DNA of 64,000 bases. Source: Arthrobacter sp. Bz4. Its GTDB lineage: Bacteria; Actinomycetota; Actinomycetes; Actinomycetales; Micrococcaceae. Positions 1 to 9,199 of the stretch are shown piece by piece (position 1 is the first letter of the stretch; each line of letters opens with the position of its first letter). The DNA lies in assembly GCF_003075455.1 (NCBI RefSeq), contig NZ_QDAE01000012.1, positions 31,891 to 95,890 of the forward strand, read 5' to 3'. Made by a program: the position numbers and the translations under genes. The notes under the pieces are model-generated. The model searched no databases and was not told where the DNA came from. It saw only the letters and a program-made list of their open reading frames with translations.

Positions 1-589
1 GCGGCCATAGCCTCCGCCAGATAAAACACATAGGCCGGGCCCGAGCCGCTGACGGCTGACAACGCATCCACCTGGTCCTCAGGGATATCGACGACGGTAC
101 CCGCGGAGCCGAGAATGTCCCGCGCCTGCGTCATGAGTGAGGCGTCCGCGTGGGTACCGGCCGAGATGGAGAGCACTCCCCTGCCCAGCCGGGATGGGGT
201 GTTGGGCATCGAACGGATCACCGGCTGACCCTCGGGAAGCGCAGCTCGAGCATCGCCAGGGAAATGGCTGCCGCAACGCTGATGACCGTCGTCGTCGGCC
301 GCAGCGCTGGACCGATTTCCCGGGCCAGGGCGATCGTTCCGACCGGCTTGACCCCCATGATGACGACGTCGGCCCCCGCGGCTGCAGTGCGGTTGGCGTC
401 AGGGTCCTCAGCGGTCGCCAACACGGTAATGCCGTGCACGCGGCGCAGTTCGGCCGCACGTTCGGCACTCCTGACGGTCGCCGTCACCCGCTCCGGTGAC
501 ACGCCACCGGCGAGCAGACCGCCGAGGATCGCCTCGTTCATAGAGCCACAGCCGAGGAAGGAAATCGTTGGTTCAGTCACGTTGGTCAT
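1..589 (-). pseudogene. proC: Pyrroline-5-carboxylate reductase, partial, apparent frameshift
   Basis: This is the last enzyme of proline synthesis (P5C to proline, NAD(P)H-dependent, cytosolic). The protein starts MTNVTEPTISFLGCGSMNEA at an ATG at 589, with the Rossmann GxGxM loop. The frame runs to about 240 and then hits a stop at 218. The family sequence resumes one frame over: the minus strand encodes EGQPVIRSMPNTPSRLGRG and, at the window edge, the conserved SAVSGSGPAYVF catalytic segment. One missing base at about 237-241 (a G/C stretch) explains the break. The 3' end lies beyond base 1. I infer that the gene may be intact in the organism, because four other backbone genes show the same kind of one-base loss. 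An ATG at 643 is possible but gives a non-family leader. Confidence 0.85.
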
Positions 590-675
590 GTTTCCATCCT
601 GCCACGGACAAATTCCCAGCGTTATCCCAGCTAACGGCGCCACTTTTTCGGCGAAATATCAGTACACTCGTTATT

Positions 676-784
676 ACCTCATAAAGGTGCGAGAGATGAC
701 GACCGGACTTCCTTGGTCTGGTCTTCAGGTGCCGGTGAGCGACACAGGTTAGCCCCCCACTTTCCTGGACAGCTCACCGGCACC
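676..784. other. Structured element, copy 1 (paired with 888-997)
   Basis: Within the 327-base gap 590-916 there is no convincing gene, but there is strong dyad structure. On the + strand a short hairpin (ACCT 676-679 / AGGT 685-688) is followed by GCGAGAGATGA, a second hairpin (701-708 / 716-723, loop around TTCCTTG), and a perfect 13-bp stem (728-740 / 772-784). That stem encloses an inner stem (745-748 / 764-767) with a CCCCCC-containing loop. The same order of parts occurs at 888-997. The sense strand is unknown. On the minus strand the element lies about 85 nt upstream of proC. I cannot assign it to a named RNA family. Confidence 0.5.
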
Positions 785-887
785 GTCCTTTAAGCTCTCC
801 CGCACCCTGGGCCGGATCCGCCGTCCACACACCCGGCTACCAGCATCCTCCCGGCTAACTCACAACTAGCGGGCCTAATGTTGGTAA

Positions 888-997
888 CACCTCCTAGAGG
901 TGCGAGTGATGAACCGTCAGGTTTCCTTGGCCTGACCCAGGTGCCGTCGAGCGAAAGCAAGTGTTTCCCCCAACCACTTGTCCCGCTCGTCGGCACC
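888..997. other. Structured element, copy 2 (paired with 676-784)
   Basis: It has the same architecture as copy 1: CACCTC 888-893 / GAGGTG 897-902, then GCGAGTGATGA, GTCAGG 916-921 / CCTGAC 931-936 with a TTCCTTGG-type loop, then a 14-bp arm pair (940-953 / 984-997) with one central mismatch and an inner stem (958-963 / 975-980) around a CCCCC loop. Bases that differ from copy 1 in the long stem mostly change on both sides. From 917 onward this copy overlaps, on the opposite strand, the 3' end of the TIM-barrel gene, so part of its conservation could be protein-level. Copy 1 has a stop in the corresponding frame and does not encode the same peptide. Confidence 0.5.
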
Positions 998-1747
998 TTT
1001 CGCTTTTCTCGTGCTTACTTCGACCGCCACAACCCCGGTGAAACCTGAATTGACCAGAAACTCCAGCGATTCCGCGCAGCGTTGAGTCCCCTGGCCGGGC
1101 AACAAATGTTCGTCTCTACCGTTGGTGGTGCCGTCGGTCAGATGGACGTGCGACAGCCGGTCGCCGAGTGTCCGCATTTCCTCCAACGAGTCCATCCCGG
1201 CTATTGCGGCGTGCGAGAAGTCCCAGGTGATCGCCTCATAGGATTGCGGCACCGGATTCCAGTGCGGCAGATACGCCTTCGCTTCACGCCCACGGACCCG
1301 CCACGGGTACATGTTTTCCACGGCAACGGTGACCCCGTACTCAGCAGTGATGCGCTGCACCCCCTCGGCGAAGTTCTCCGCGTAGCCACTCTGCCAGCGG
1401 AAGGGCGGGTGCACCACGACGGTCCCAGCACCCACCTCGGCCGCCATCGCCGCTGACATTTCCACCTTCGTCCATGCCTTGCCCCACACCTGCTGGGTCA
1501 GCAGCAGGGTTGGTGCGTGAATGGCGACGATCGGCTGGTCATACTGCCGGCTGAGTGCGCTGAGCTTGTCGGGGTTCTGGCTCACATGGTTGTTGGTGAC
1601 CATCACCTCAACCCCGTCGTAGCCGAGGCTGCGGGACACCGCGAAAGCCTCATGGACGGCCAGTGGGTAGACTGACGCGCTGGACAGCGCCACGCGCACC
1701 CCCTGGGCCCCCTCCGGCGCGGTCCCCTCGTTCACAGCGCCGCTCAT
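917..1747 (-). CDS. Sugar phosphate isomerase/epimerase (xylose isomerase-like TIM barrel)
   Basis: This protein of about 276 residues belongs to the AP-endonuclease-2 / xylose isomerase-like TIM-barrel family, which are metal-dependent sugar isomerases and epimerases; the substrate cannot be read from sequence. Family features are VEVMVTNN near the start, VVVHPPFR, VAVENMYP (a likely metal-binding Glu), WDFSHAA and HVHLTDG, with HLLPGQG towards the end. The ATG at 1747 shares an ATGA overlap with the stop of the upstream ppx-like gene, which argues for it over the ATG nine bases upstream (1756). The gene is translationally coupled to the phosphatase. Its 3' end overlaps a structured repeat on the opposite strand. 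Confidence 0.8.
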   Translation of the reverse strand: MSGAVNEGTAPEGAQGVRVALSSASVYPLAVHEAFAVSRSLGYDGVEVMVTNNHVSQNPDKLSALSRQYDQPIVAIHAPTLLLTQQVWGKAWTKVEMSAAMAAEVGAGTVVVHPPFRWQSGYAENFAEGVQRITAEYGVTVAVENMYPWRVRGREAKAYLPHWNPVPQSYEAITWDFSHAAIAGMDSLEEMRTLGDRLSHVHLTDGTTNGRDEHLLPGQGTQRCAESLEFLVNSGFTGVVAVEVSTRKAKGADERDKWLGETLAFARRHLGQAKET

Positions 1748-2754
1748 CCTGCCCATGGCTCGTCCCGCAGGGCGGAACTCAGTTGGACGTGCCCGACGCC
1801 GACGGCGGGCATCGGTTCCTGCGCCTCGAACATCAAGGTGTCGAACCGGCGCAGCAGCAGACCCTCACGCAGGGCCCACGGGCAGATCTTGACGCTGTTG
1901 ACCTTGAACACCTCCAGGGCTGCCTCGGCCACCAGGGCACCCGCGAGGACCTGCGGCGCCCGGGTCTCCGAGACGCCGTCGAGGTTCACCCGGTCCTTTA
2001 CCGACATGGCCGCCAATCGCTTGGTCCATAGGGACAGGTCTTCCAGCCGGAGTTCGCGCTGGACGAACGGTCCGGCCGCTGAGGGGGCGGCTCCGGCCAG
2101 ACGGGCAAGTGATCTGAACGTCTTCGATGTGCCTGCCACCAGTTGCGGTTCTCCGAGGGACTTGAATTCGGCCGCGGCGTCCTTCATGGTTGCGCGGATG
2201 TAGCGGCGGAGGTTCTTCACGCTCTTGGCTGTCGGGGGGTCATCGTTGAGCCAGTCGCGGGTGAGCCGGCCAGCTCCCAGGGGCACGGAAATCGCCACCT
2301 CGGGCAGTTCGTCCTCGCCCATCGCCATCTCGAATGAGCCGCCGCCGATGTCCAGGTTGAGGATGGACCCGGGGCTCCAGCCATACCAGCGGCGAACCGC
2401 CTGAAAGGTCATTGCCGCTTCCTGATCGCCGGAGAGTTCCTGGAGTACCACAGCGGTTTCCGCTTTGACCCGCTGCAGCAGGGCCTCACCGTTTGCCGAC
2501 TCGCGGATTGCTGAGGTGCAGAACGCGAGGAAGTCCTCAGCACCATGCCGGCTCGCGAACTTTCGTGCATCCTTGACGAAATTGATCAACTCACGCTGAC
2601 CGCGATCGCTAATGGCGCCTTCGCTGTCGAGGTGAGCGACAAGCTGGAGCGGCCGCTTGTGGGACGCAAAAGGCACCGGGCGTGCCCCGGCGTGGGCATC
2701 CACCAGGAGCAGATGCACAGTATTTGATCCGATATCCAAGACGCCTAGACGCAT
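1744..2754 (-). CDS. Ppx/GppA phosphatase family protein
   Basis: This is an exopolyphosphatase or guanosine pentaphosphatase of the ASKHA fold. The N-terminus MRLGVLDIGSNTVHLLLVDA is the phosphate-1 motif and LNLDIGGGSFEMAMG near residue 140 is the phosphate-2 motif. It has about 336 residues, the size of short actinobacterial Ppx1/Ppx2 proteins. I place the start at the ATG at 2754, directly before the motif; the ATG at 2799 would add 15 residues not expected in the family. Ppx1 and Ppx2 cannot be told apart by eye. It is the first gene of a coupled pair with the TIM-barrel isomerase. Confidence 0.82.
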   Translation of the reverse strand: MRLGVLDIGSNTVHLLLVDAHAGARPVPFASHKRPLQLVAHLDSEGAISDRGQRELINFVKDARKFASRHGAEDFLAFCTSAIRESANGEALLQRVKAETAVVLQELSGDQEAAMTFQAVRRWYGWSPGSILNLDIGGGSFEMAMGEDELPEVAISVPLGAGRLTRDWLNDDPPTAKSVKNLRRYIRATMKDAAAEFKSLGEPQLVAGTSKTFRSLARLAGAAPSAAGPFVQRELRLEDLSLWTKRLAAMSVKDRVNLDGVSETRAPQVLAGALVAEAALEVFKVNSVKICPWALREGLLLRRFDTLMFEAQEPMPAVGVGHVQLSSALRDEPWAG

Positions 2755-2846
2755 GATTCCATTATTCTCGTCGATACTTTCGTTGACGACGCGCCCCACG
2801 GCGTCCTATTACTGGTGGCGGACCCCGAAGGGCCCGCCATCAGGTC

Positions 2847-5609
2847 CTACTTCCGTGCAGCGACCTTGCGTTTGGCGGGCGCGCGGCTGGCAGTCTTCTT
2901 CGGAGCCGGCCCCTTGGCCCGCTTGTCCGCCAACAGCTCGAGTGCCAGTTCGCGGGTCAGTTCCTCAATGGCCATTGACCGCGGAACGGTGATGTTCGTG
3001 ACCCCGTCGGTGATGTACGGGCCGAACCGGCCGTCTTTGACCACTACCGGCTTCTCGGACACCGGATCATCGCCGAACTCGGCCAGCGGCGGCGCGGCCG
3101 TCCTCCCGCCGCGCTGCTTGGGCTGCGAGTAGATCTCCAGCGCCTGTTCCAGCGTGATGGTGAAAATCTCCTCCTCCGACCCGATGGATCGCGAATCGGT
3201 CCCCTTCTTCAGGTACGGACCGAACCGGCCGTTCTGCACGGTAATCTCCTTGCCCTCGGCGTCAACGCCAAGAACCCGCGGAAGATTCATGAGTTTCAGG
3301 GCGTCCTCGAGAGTCACCGTGTCCAGCGACATTGAAGCGAACAGGGACCCAGTGCGGGGTTTCTCTTTGGTCGGCTTTTTCGGCGGCTTCGGTTTCCCGT
3401 TCTTGTAATACTCGACCGGCTGCTTGGCGAGCTCCTCTTCGGTGACCTCCGGGATGAGCTCAATCACGTAGGGACCATACCGGCCGTCCCGTGCCGCGAT
3501 GGAGCGCCCCGTGTCCGGATCCTCGCCGAGGATCCGTTCCTCAGTGCCGGAGGTGTTCATCAGCTCGATGGCCTTCTCGACAGTCAGCTCATCGGGGGCC
3601 AGGTCCTCAGGAACGTTGGCGCGCTGCGGTTCGGTTCCCTCTTCAGCATCAGCGGGGAGCGGCTTCTCCAGGTAGGGCCCGAACTTGCCGACGCGCAGTG
3701 TGATGCCTTCGGCGATCTCAATGGAGTTGATTTTGCGCGCGTCAATCTCGCCGAGGTCGTTCACGATGGTGTGGAGCCCGGTGACCTTGCGGTCCCCGTA
3801 ATAGAAGTGGTTCAGCCAGTCGACCCGGCCAGCCTCACCGCGGGCGATGCGGTCCAGGTCCTCTTCCAGCTCCGCAGTGAAGTCGTAGTCGACGTAGTCG
3901 TGGAAGTGCTCTTCCAGAAGCCGGACCACCGAAAAAGCGATCCAGCTGGGGACCAGCGCCTGCCCGCGGGTCCGCACATACCCACGATCCATGATGGTGG
4001 AGATGGTTGCGGCGTAGGTTGAGGGCCGGCCAATACCCAGCTCCTCCAGGACTTTCACCAGCGAAGCTTCAGTGAAACGAGGCGGCGGTGAGGTTTCATG
4101 CCCGACGGCGTTGACCTCCTCCGCCCCCAACTTGTCACCCGCGGCGAGGTTGGGAAGCCTTGCTTCCTGCCCGCCATCGGCCGAGGCATCCTGCTCATTG
4201 CGCCCGGCATCCTTACCTTCCTCATAGGCAGCCATGAAGCCGCGGAAGGTGATGACGGTGCCGGAGGCCGAGAATTCAGCGTCACGCGTCTTTCCGTCCG
4301 GGCCGGCCGCGAGGGCTCCCAACCGGAGGGTCGCCGTCGAACCCTTTGCATCAGCCATCTGGGAAGCGACCGTGCGCTTCCAGATGAGTTCATACAGCCG
4401 GAATTCTTCGCCGCGAAGTTGTCCAGCGACCTGCGCTGGGGTGCGGAAGGAGTCACCGGCGGGGCGGATCGCTTCGTGGGCTTCCTGGGCGTTCTTGGAC
4501 TTGCCCTTGTACACGCGGCGGGCGTCCGGGACATATTCAGCACCGTACAGTTCGGATGCCTGGCGGCGGGCAGCGTTGACGGCCTGGTCCGAGAGGGCTG
4601 GCGAGTCGGTTCGCATGTACGTGATGTAGCCGTTTTCGTACAGGCGCTGGGCAACCTGCATGGTGACCCGGGAGGAGAACCGCAGCTTGCGGGCTGCTTC
4701 CTGCTGCAGGGTCGAGGTGGTGAACGGCGCTGCCGGCCGGCGGGTGTAGGGCTTGGTGTCGACCGAGCGGACCGCAAACTCTGCGTCCTGCAGTTCGGCC
4801 GCCAACGATTCAGCGGTTTCGGCGTCGAGCCGCGCCACCGTCGATGACTTCAGCTCTCCGAGGTCGGTGAAATCCTTGCCTGTCGCCACCCGAGAACCGT
4901 CGAGGCTGACGAGTTTGGCCGCGAAGGACTGACGCTCGTCACCGCTCTGCGGTGAGAAGGTGCCGGTAAGGTCCCAGTAGGACGCTGCACGGAAGGCCAT
5001 CCGTTCGCGCTCGCGTTCGACGACGAGCCGGGTGGCGACCGACTGTACCCGGCCGGCTGAGAGACCGCGAGCCACTTTGCGCCACAGTACTGGTGAGATT
5101 TCGTAGCCGTACAGCCGGTCCAGGATCCGCCGGGTCTCCTGGGCGTCGACCATCGGAATGTCGAGTTCGCGCATTTCCAGGAGCGCCCGCTGAATGGCTT
5201 CCTTGGTGATTTCGGGGAAGGTCAGCCGGTAGACCGGGACCTTGGGTTTGAGCACCTCAAGCAGGTGCCAGGCGATTGCCTCACCCTCGCGGTCACCGTC
5301 AGTTGCGAGGTAGAGGGCTTCGGCGCCCTTGAGCGCCGCCTTCAGCTCGGCGACTGTCTTCTTCTTGTTGGCCGAGACCACATAGTAGGGCTCGAAGTCA
5401 TTGTCGAGGTCCACCGCGAACTTGCCGACACCGGTCTTTTTCAGCTCGGCGGGCAGGTCTGAGGGCTGGGGAAGATCCCGGATGTGCCCCATGGACGCCG
5501 TGACCTCGAAGCCCTCGCCGAGATAACCAGCAATGGTCTTGCTTTTTGCGGGTGACTCAACAATGACGAGCTTGCGGCCGGGCTTCTTGTCCGTTGCCTT
5601 AGTGGGCAC
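2847..5609 (-). CDS. topA: DNA topoisomerase I (type IA)
   Basis: This enzyme relaxes negative supercoils through a transient 5'-phosphotyrosine link. At 920 residues it is full length for actinobacteria. The N-terminal TOPRIM domain carries LVIVESPAKSKTIAGYL and ATDGDREGEAIAWHL. The active-site tyrosine lies in YITYMRTDSPALS near residue 333. After about residue 640 there are four C-terminal repeats, each with a G-R/K-F/Y-GPY core (LRVGKFGPYL, ARDGRYGPYV, VQNGRFGPYL, VKDGRFGPYI), then a Lys/Ala-rich tail; no Cys4 zinc fingers are present, as is usual for this phylum. The start is a GTG at 5609 behind ATAGGAGAGAA. Bases 5610-5841 upstream hold the promoter region; I cannot assign its boxes. 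Confidence 0.97.
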   Translation of the reverse strand: MPTKATDKKPGRKLVIVESPAKSKTIAGYLGEGFEVTASMGHIRDLPQPSDLPAELKKTGVGKFAVDLDNDFEPYYVVSANKKKTVAELKAALKGAEALYLATDGDREGEAIAWHLLEVLKPKVPVYRLTFPEITKEAIQRALLEMRELDIPMVDAQETRRILDRLYGYEISPVLWRKVARGLSAGRVQSVATRLVVERERERMAFRAASYWDLTGTFSPQSGDERQSFAAKLVSLDGSRVATGKDFTDLGELKSSTVARLDAETAESLAAELQDAEFAVRSVDTKPYTRRPAAPFTTSTLQQEAARKLRFSSRVTMQVAQRLYENGYITYMRTDSPALSDQAVNAARRQASELYGAEYVPDARRVYKGKSKNAQEAHEAIRPAGDSFRTPAQVAGQLRGEEFRLYELIWKRTVASQMADAKGSTATLRLGALAAGPDGKTRDAEFSASGTVITFRGFMAAYEEGKDAGRNEQDASADGGQEARLPNLAAGDKLGAEEVNAVGHETSPPPRFTEASLVKVLEELGIGRPSTYAATISTIMDRGYVRTRGQALVPSWIAFSVVRLLEEHFHDYVDYDFTAELEEDLDRIARGEAGRVDWLNHFYYGDRKVTGLHTIVNDLGEIDARKINSIEIAEGITLRVGKFGPYLEKPLPADAEEGTEPQRANVPEDLAPDELTVEKAIELMNTSGTEERILGEDPDTGRSIAARDGRYGPYVIELIPEVTEEELAKQPVEYYKNGKPKPPKKPTKEKPRTGSLFASMSLDTVTLEDALKLMNLPRVLGVDAEGKEITVQNGRFGPYLKKGTDSRSIGSEEEIFTITLEQALEIYSQPKQRGGRTAAPPLAEFGDDPVSEKPVVVKDGRFGPYITDGVTNITVPRSMAIEELTRELALELLADKRAKGPAPKKTASRAPAKRKVAARK

Positions 5610-5841
5610 TTCTCTCCTATATATAGGTCCGCTGAGCTGATGGCGTTTCAGCGGTCTTCGTAACGGGGCGGCTCAGGCTATGAGCCCCCATACCCTTCAC
5701 AGTATGCGGCATGCCTTCCTGCAATAGGGTAACGGCTTCGGTGTACCGGTGGTCACAAAAGGGGGATAACTGTGCACAACCTCTCCTCGCCGGGGCTGCC
5801 CGGCACCCGGGCTGGCGGCCGGGATCGGTGGCCTTCCGGCG

Positions 5842-7479
5842 TTAGTTGGCTGCTGCCGGAATCAGGAATCCGTCCAGGACAAGCTCTCTCACGTCGGACA
5901 GCAGCGCGGCCCGGAAGGCGTCGTCGTCCTGGCCAAGGAGGGCGCTGAGAGCCATCACGATCTGACCGGCCGAGAGGTCACCGTCGCAGGCGGAAACGAA
6001 GCCCGCCAACTCGGTGCTCAGCAGGTTGGTGCGCCGGAAGCCAGCACCTTGCCGGAGCAGGATCACTCCGGGATGTTCGGCGCCCGGGCGCTGGTGGCGT
6101 TCCTCGGTGACGTCGTCGGCCACCAGCAAATGTTGCTCGGGTAGGTCACCGGCGTGCTCGACGGCCCAGTCGTACCTGCCCATGCCGGCGGCGAAGTGCG
6201 GGGCAATCGGTTGCTCCAGCGCGTGCGTGATTTCCTCGAACCGACGGAGCGGCACCTCCGGTGCTGAGGCAGCCTGGCGGATGGCGGGCTGGCCGGTGCG
6301 CGGCACTCCTGGCGTGCGAAGCAGCACCGCGCCGAAGCCGACTGATTCAACGTTGCGGGACCGGAAGTCGTCGATGTAGGCCGCGTAGCGGTCAACGAAC
6401 GCGTCCGGATCACGGGTTTCGGCGGCGTCCCGCAGCCAGGTCAGCGCGTAGCCCGACGGCGTCAGCTGTTCCCGCTGCAGAACCCAGCAGTCCACACTGG
6501 CGGGAAGCCAGGACTCGATCCGATCGTGCCATCTCGCCCCGGAGGTAATTTCCCAGTTGCCCAACAGCTGGGCCGTGCCACCCGGGGTGAGGACGGAAGG
6601 TAGTTCCCTGAACAGTGTCGAGACAATATCGTCGCCGGGCAGCCCGCCATCACGGTAGGTGAACTGGCTATCGGCGGTTTCCCCCGGGCGACGGGGCGTG
6701 ATGACGAACGGAGGGTTGGAAACTGCCAGGTCGAACGTTTCGCCGGTTACCGGATCGAGGAGGCTGCCTTGCCGGAGGGTGACCCGGTTTCCGAGGTCAT
6801 CGGGGTCCAGCCCCAACGCTTCAGAATTCAGGAGCAGGTTGAAACGGGTAAACGCAAGCGCTCGAGCCGAAATATCGGTGGCAGTGACATGCCGAACATG
6901 GCCAAGGAGGTGGAAGGTCTGGATGCCGCACCCGGTGCCGAGATCCAAGGCACGGTCCACGACAGGCCGGACCGTCAGTTGGGCCAGGGTGCGAGAAGCC
7001 TGGCCGATACCGAGGACGTGATCGCGGCGGAGCACCCCGGGCCGCTGATGTTGGCCCAGGTCGCTGGCCACCCACAGATCGCCCCCGGCGTCGGAGGTGT
7101 AGGGGCGGAGGTCGACAACCGCCCGCCAGCCGTCCGCACCATCCCGTTCAGCCAGCCCCAGCTGGCCCAGCCCGACTGGTGTGGTTCGGGTGAAGGCTTC
7201 GCTGAGTTGGGCTTCGGGTACCGTTTCGCAGAGCAGCCACAGCAGCACCGCAGCAGTGGGTTCATCCCCGGCTGCGGTGTCCGCTTGCCGACAGGCGAGG
7301 AGCGCGGGGATCAGCTGATCCTTCTCGAGCGACTCCCAGGCTTCGACTCCGATGAGCCCGGCGACGCCGTCGGGCGTGTAATTGAGTGATTGAAGGTCGG
7401 CGGTGAGGGCCGCCAGGAGCGCCTTGTCACTGCTGAGCGGTGCATCAGGGACATCGCTGGTGAACTCGGCATGCCTCAC
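5842..7479 (-). CDS. Class I SAM-dependent methyltransferase with N-terminal DUF7059-like region
   Basis: This 545-residue protein has a family-specific N-terminal region of about 170 residues. A Rossmann methyltransferase domain follows: [16 protein letters not shown] is the SAM-binding motif I, and [12 protein letters not shown] carries the NPPF motif typical of enzymes that methylate a planar amide or exocyclic amine (PrmC/RsmC/N6-adenine types). A long C-terminal region of about 200 residues follows. The target is unknown: rRNA, tRNA or a release factor would all fit. The start ATG at 7479 overlaps the trhO stop by 4 nt (ATGA), so the two are probably co-translated. Confidence 0.8.
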   Translation of the reverse strand: MRHAEFTSDVPDAPLSSDKALLAALTADLQSLNYTPDGVAGLIGVEAWESLEKDQLIPALLACRQADTAAGDEPTAAVLLWLLCETVPEAQLSEAFTRTTPVGLGQLGLAERDGADGWRAVVDLRPYTSDAGGDLWVASDLGQHQRPGVLRRDHVLGIGQASRTLAQLTVRPVVDRALDLGTGCGIQTFHLLGHVRHVTATDISARALAFTRFNLLLNSEALGLDPDDLGNRVTLRQGSLLDPVTGETFDLAVSNPPFVITPRRPGETADSQFTYRDGGLPGDDIVSTLFRELPSVLTPGGTAQLLGNWEITSGARWHDRIESWLPASVDCWVLQREQLTPSGYALTWLRDAAETRDPDAFVDRYAAYIDDFRSRNVESVGFGAVLLRTPGVPRTGQPAIRQAASAPEVPLRRFEEITHALEQPIAPHFAAGMGRYDWAVEHAGDLPEQHLLVADDVTEERHQRPGAEHPGVILLRQGAGFRRTNLLSTELAGFVSACDGDLSAGQIVMALSALLGQDDDAFRAALLSDVRELVLDGFLIPAAAN

Positions 7480-8396
7480 GCAGCACCCGCGGCGGTTGCC
7501 TCGGCCTCATCGGATTCGCAGCCCTGAGGGCAGCGCAGCGTCGATGGGGAAGCGGCGCAGTCCGCACAGTACAGGGTCAGATTGCGGCAGGCGAGGTTGG
7601 AACAGTTCTCGAACTTGTTCGTCGGTGTCTCACAGCGAACACACTTGCCGATGGTTTTTGCATCCTGTGAAAACTCGATGTGCATGCGCTTGTCGAAAAC
7701 ATACAGGGACCCCTCCCAGAGGCCCGAGTCACCGTACTCCTCCCCGTACCGCACGATTCCGCCATCCAACTGGTACACCTCGGTGAAGCCGCGATTGATC
7801 ATCAGGCTGGACAGAACTTCGCAGCGGATCCCCCCGGTGCAGTAGGTGACCACCGGTTTGTCTTTCAGGTCGTCATACCGACCAGAGTCGAGTTCATTGA
7901 CGAAGTCCTGGGTGGTCGCGACATTGGGGACGATCGCGTTTTTGAACCGGCCGATCTGCGCCTCCAGCGCGTTGCGACCGTCGAAAAAGACCACTTCCTC
8001 ACCACTGGCCTTTTTGGCATCCACCAGGCGGTGCAGTTCCGCGGGTTTCAGGTGCATGCCGCCACCCAGAACGCCGTCCTCGTTGACTTTGAGCTCCGCG
8101 GGGGCGCCGAAAGACACGATTTCGTCTCGTACCTTGACGCTGAGCCGGGGAAAGTCAGCTGCCCCGCCCTCGGACCACTTGATGTCCATCTTTTTGAAGG
8201 CCGGATACTCGCGGGTTGCCTTCACATACTGCTTCATGGCGTTCAATTCGCCGCCGACGGTTCCATTGATCCCGTCTTTCGATAGCAGGATTCGGCCCCG
8301 GAGCCCGAGCTTCTCGCAGAGTGCCCGCTGCCAGAGTCGGACGGCCTCCGGATCGGGTAGCGGGGTGAAAGCGTAATACAGCACAATGCGGTTCAT
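7476..8396 (-). CDS. trhO: tRNA uridine(34) hydroxylase, rhodanese family
   Basis: TrhO (YceA) hydroxylates wobble uridine 34 of some tRNAs using oxygen, towards 5-methoxyuridine or cmo5U. The sequence [35 protein letters not shown], and the rhodanese loop [12 protein letters not shown] with its catalytic Cys are typical. A Cys-rich C-terminal tail ([14 protein letters not shown] ... CADC) resembles a small metal site found in many homologues. I choose the ATG at 8396 because the family starts at MNRIV; the ATG at 8414 adds six residues. The downstream methyltransferase overlaps its stop. Confidence 0.9.
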   Translation of the reverse strand: MNRIVLYYAFTPLPDPEAVRLWQRALCEKLGLRGRILLSKDGINGTVGGELNAMKQYVKATREYPAFKKMDIKWSEGGAADFPRLSVKVRDEIVSFGAPAELKVNEDGVLGGGMHLKPAELHRLVDAKKASGEEVVFFDGRNALEAQIGRFKNAIVPNVATTQDFVNELDSGRYDDLKDKPVVTYCTGGIRCEVLSSLMINRGFTEVYQLDGGIVRYGEEYGDSGLWEGSLYVFDKRMHIEFSQDAKTIGKCVRCETPTNKFENCSNLACRNLTLYCADCAASPSTLRCPQGCESDEAEATAAGAA

Positions 8397-8500
8397 GGAC
8401 ACGCAGTCAAGCATAACGGTCCGCCCTCGGTGAGGTCTCGAATCGACTACGGCTTCGGTGTCCTATGTTCAATACCAGCCACAAAGCCTAAGGTCATTTC

Positions 8501-9151
8501 ATGAGTGCACATCTCTCCGAAAAATTGCTGAAGACGTGGATCTCCGGTTGGTCCTCCTGCCGGAGCTATCAGCCGCACGACGATGGCCGCACGGTGTCCG
8601 TATCCCTCACGGATCATGGCAATCAGCAGGAGCACTTCTTGTATGAACCCACCGACGAATTGGCACTCTCGCTCGCAACTGAAACCAGAGCCGACCCGAA
8701 TCGTCTCCTCACCGTGGTGACCACCCGGATGGACGAACTACTCGGCCTACTCAGCCCGCTGGGCCTGAGGGTGATTGACAACCATCAGGCACTGATGACC
8801 GTGAACATGGACGGTCAGGACGTCGAGGACCCTCGCCCGCCAGATGAGGTGTTCTCCATTACCCACCTTCGTGAGCCAACCTGTCGCCGGGTCATCGTGA
8901 CCGCCGACGGTGAGGAGGCGGCCCGCGGATCAGTCGCAGTGGAACAGGGCTTCGCCGTCTATGACCGCATCCTGACGAGTGAACAGTTCCGTCGTCGCGG
9001 GCTCGGCAGCTACGTGATGCGTGCGCTTACCTCGGCGGTGCTGGAAGACGATGTGGAACACGGGCTGCTCATGGCGTCGGCTGACGGCCAGCAGTTGTAT
9101 CAGTACCTGGGCTGGCAGCATCTCGCCGACGTCTTCGTGGTTCGCGCCTAA
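8501..9151 (+). CDS. GNAT family N-acetyltransferase
   Basis: This 216-residue protein has a GNAT fold in its C-terminal half. The acetyl-CoA pyrophosphate loop is RRRGLGSYVMRAL near residue 166, followed by YLGWQHLADVFVVRA, a typical GNAT ending. The N-terminal 100 residues are family specific. The start follows CCTAAGGTCATTTC. The substrate is unknown. It is divergent from trhO and upstream of the helicase, which it may share a promoter with, although a 48-nt gap separates them. Confidence 0.75.
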   Translation: MSAHLSEKLLKTWISGWSSCRSYQPHDDGRTVSVSLTDHGNQQEHFLYEPTDELALSLATETRADPNRLLTVVTTRMDELLGLLSPLGLRVIDNHQALMTVNMDGQDVEDPRPPDEVFSITHLREPTCRRVIVTADGEEAARGSVAVEQGFAVYDRILTSEQFRRRGLGSYVMRALTSAVLEDDVEHGLLMASADGQQLYQYLGWQHLADVFVVRA

Positions 9152-9199
9152 CCTACCTTTTCTGGTTTTCCGCACCCGCCGGAGTGACACAATGGCAAG

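Noticed and set aside
681..905. AGAGGTGCGAG resemblance to the lysine riboswitch core
   Set aside because: Only the first few bases match; the other helices and the GGGGAGCG-type segment of that riboswitch are absent, and neither copy is followed by a lysine gene.
5740..5765. Crp-like site upstream of topA (TGTGACCACCGGTACA)
   Set aside because: The right half matches poorly and no independent reason links topA to Crp; similar chance matches are expected.
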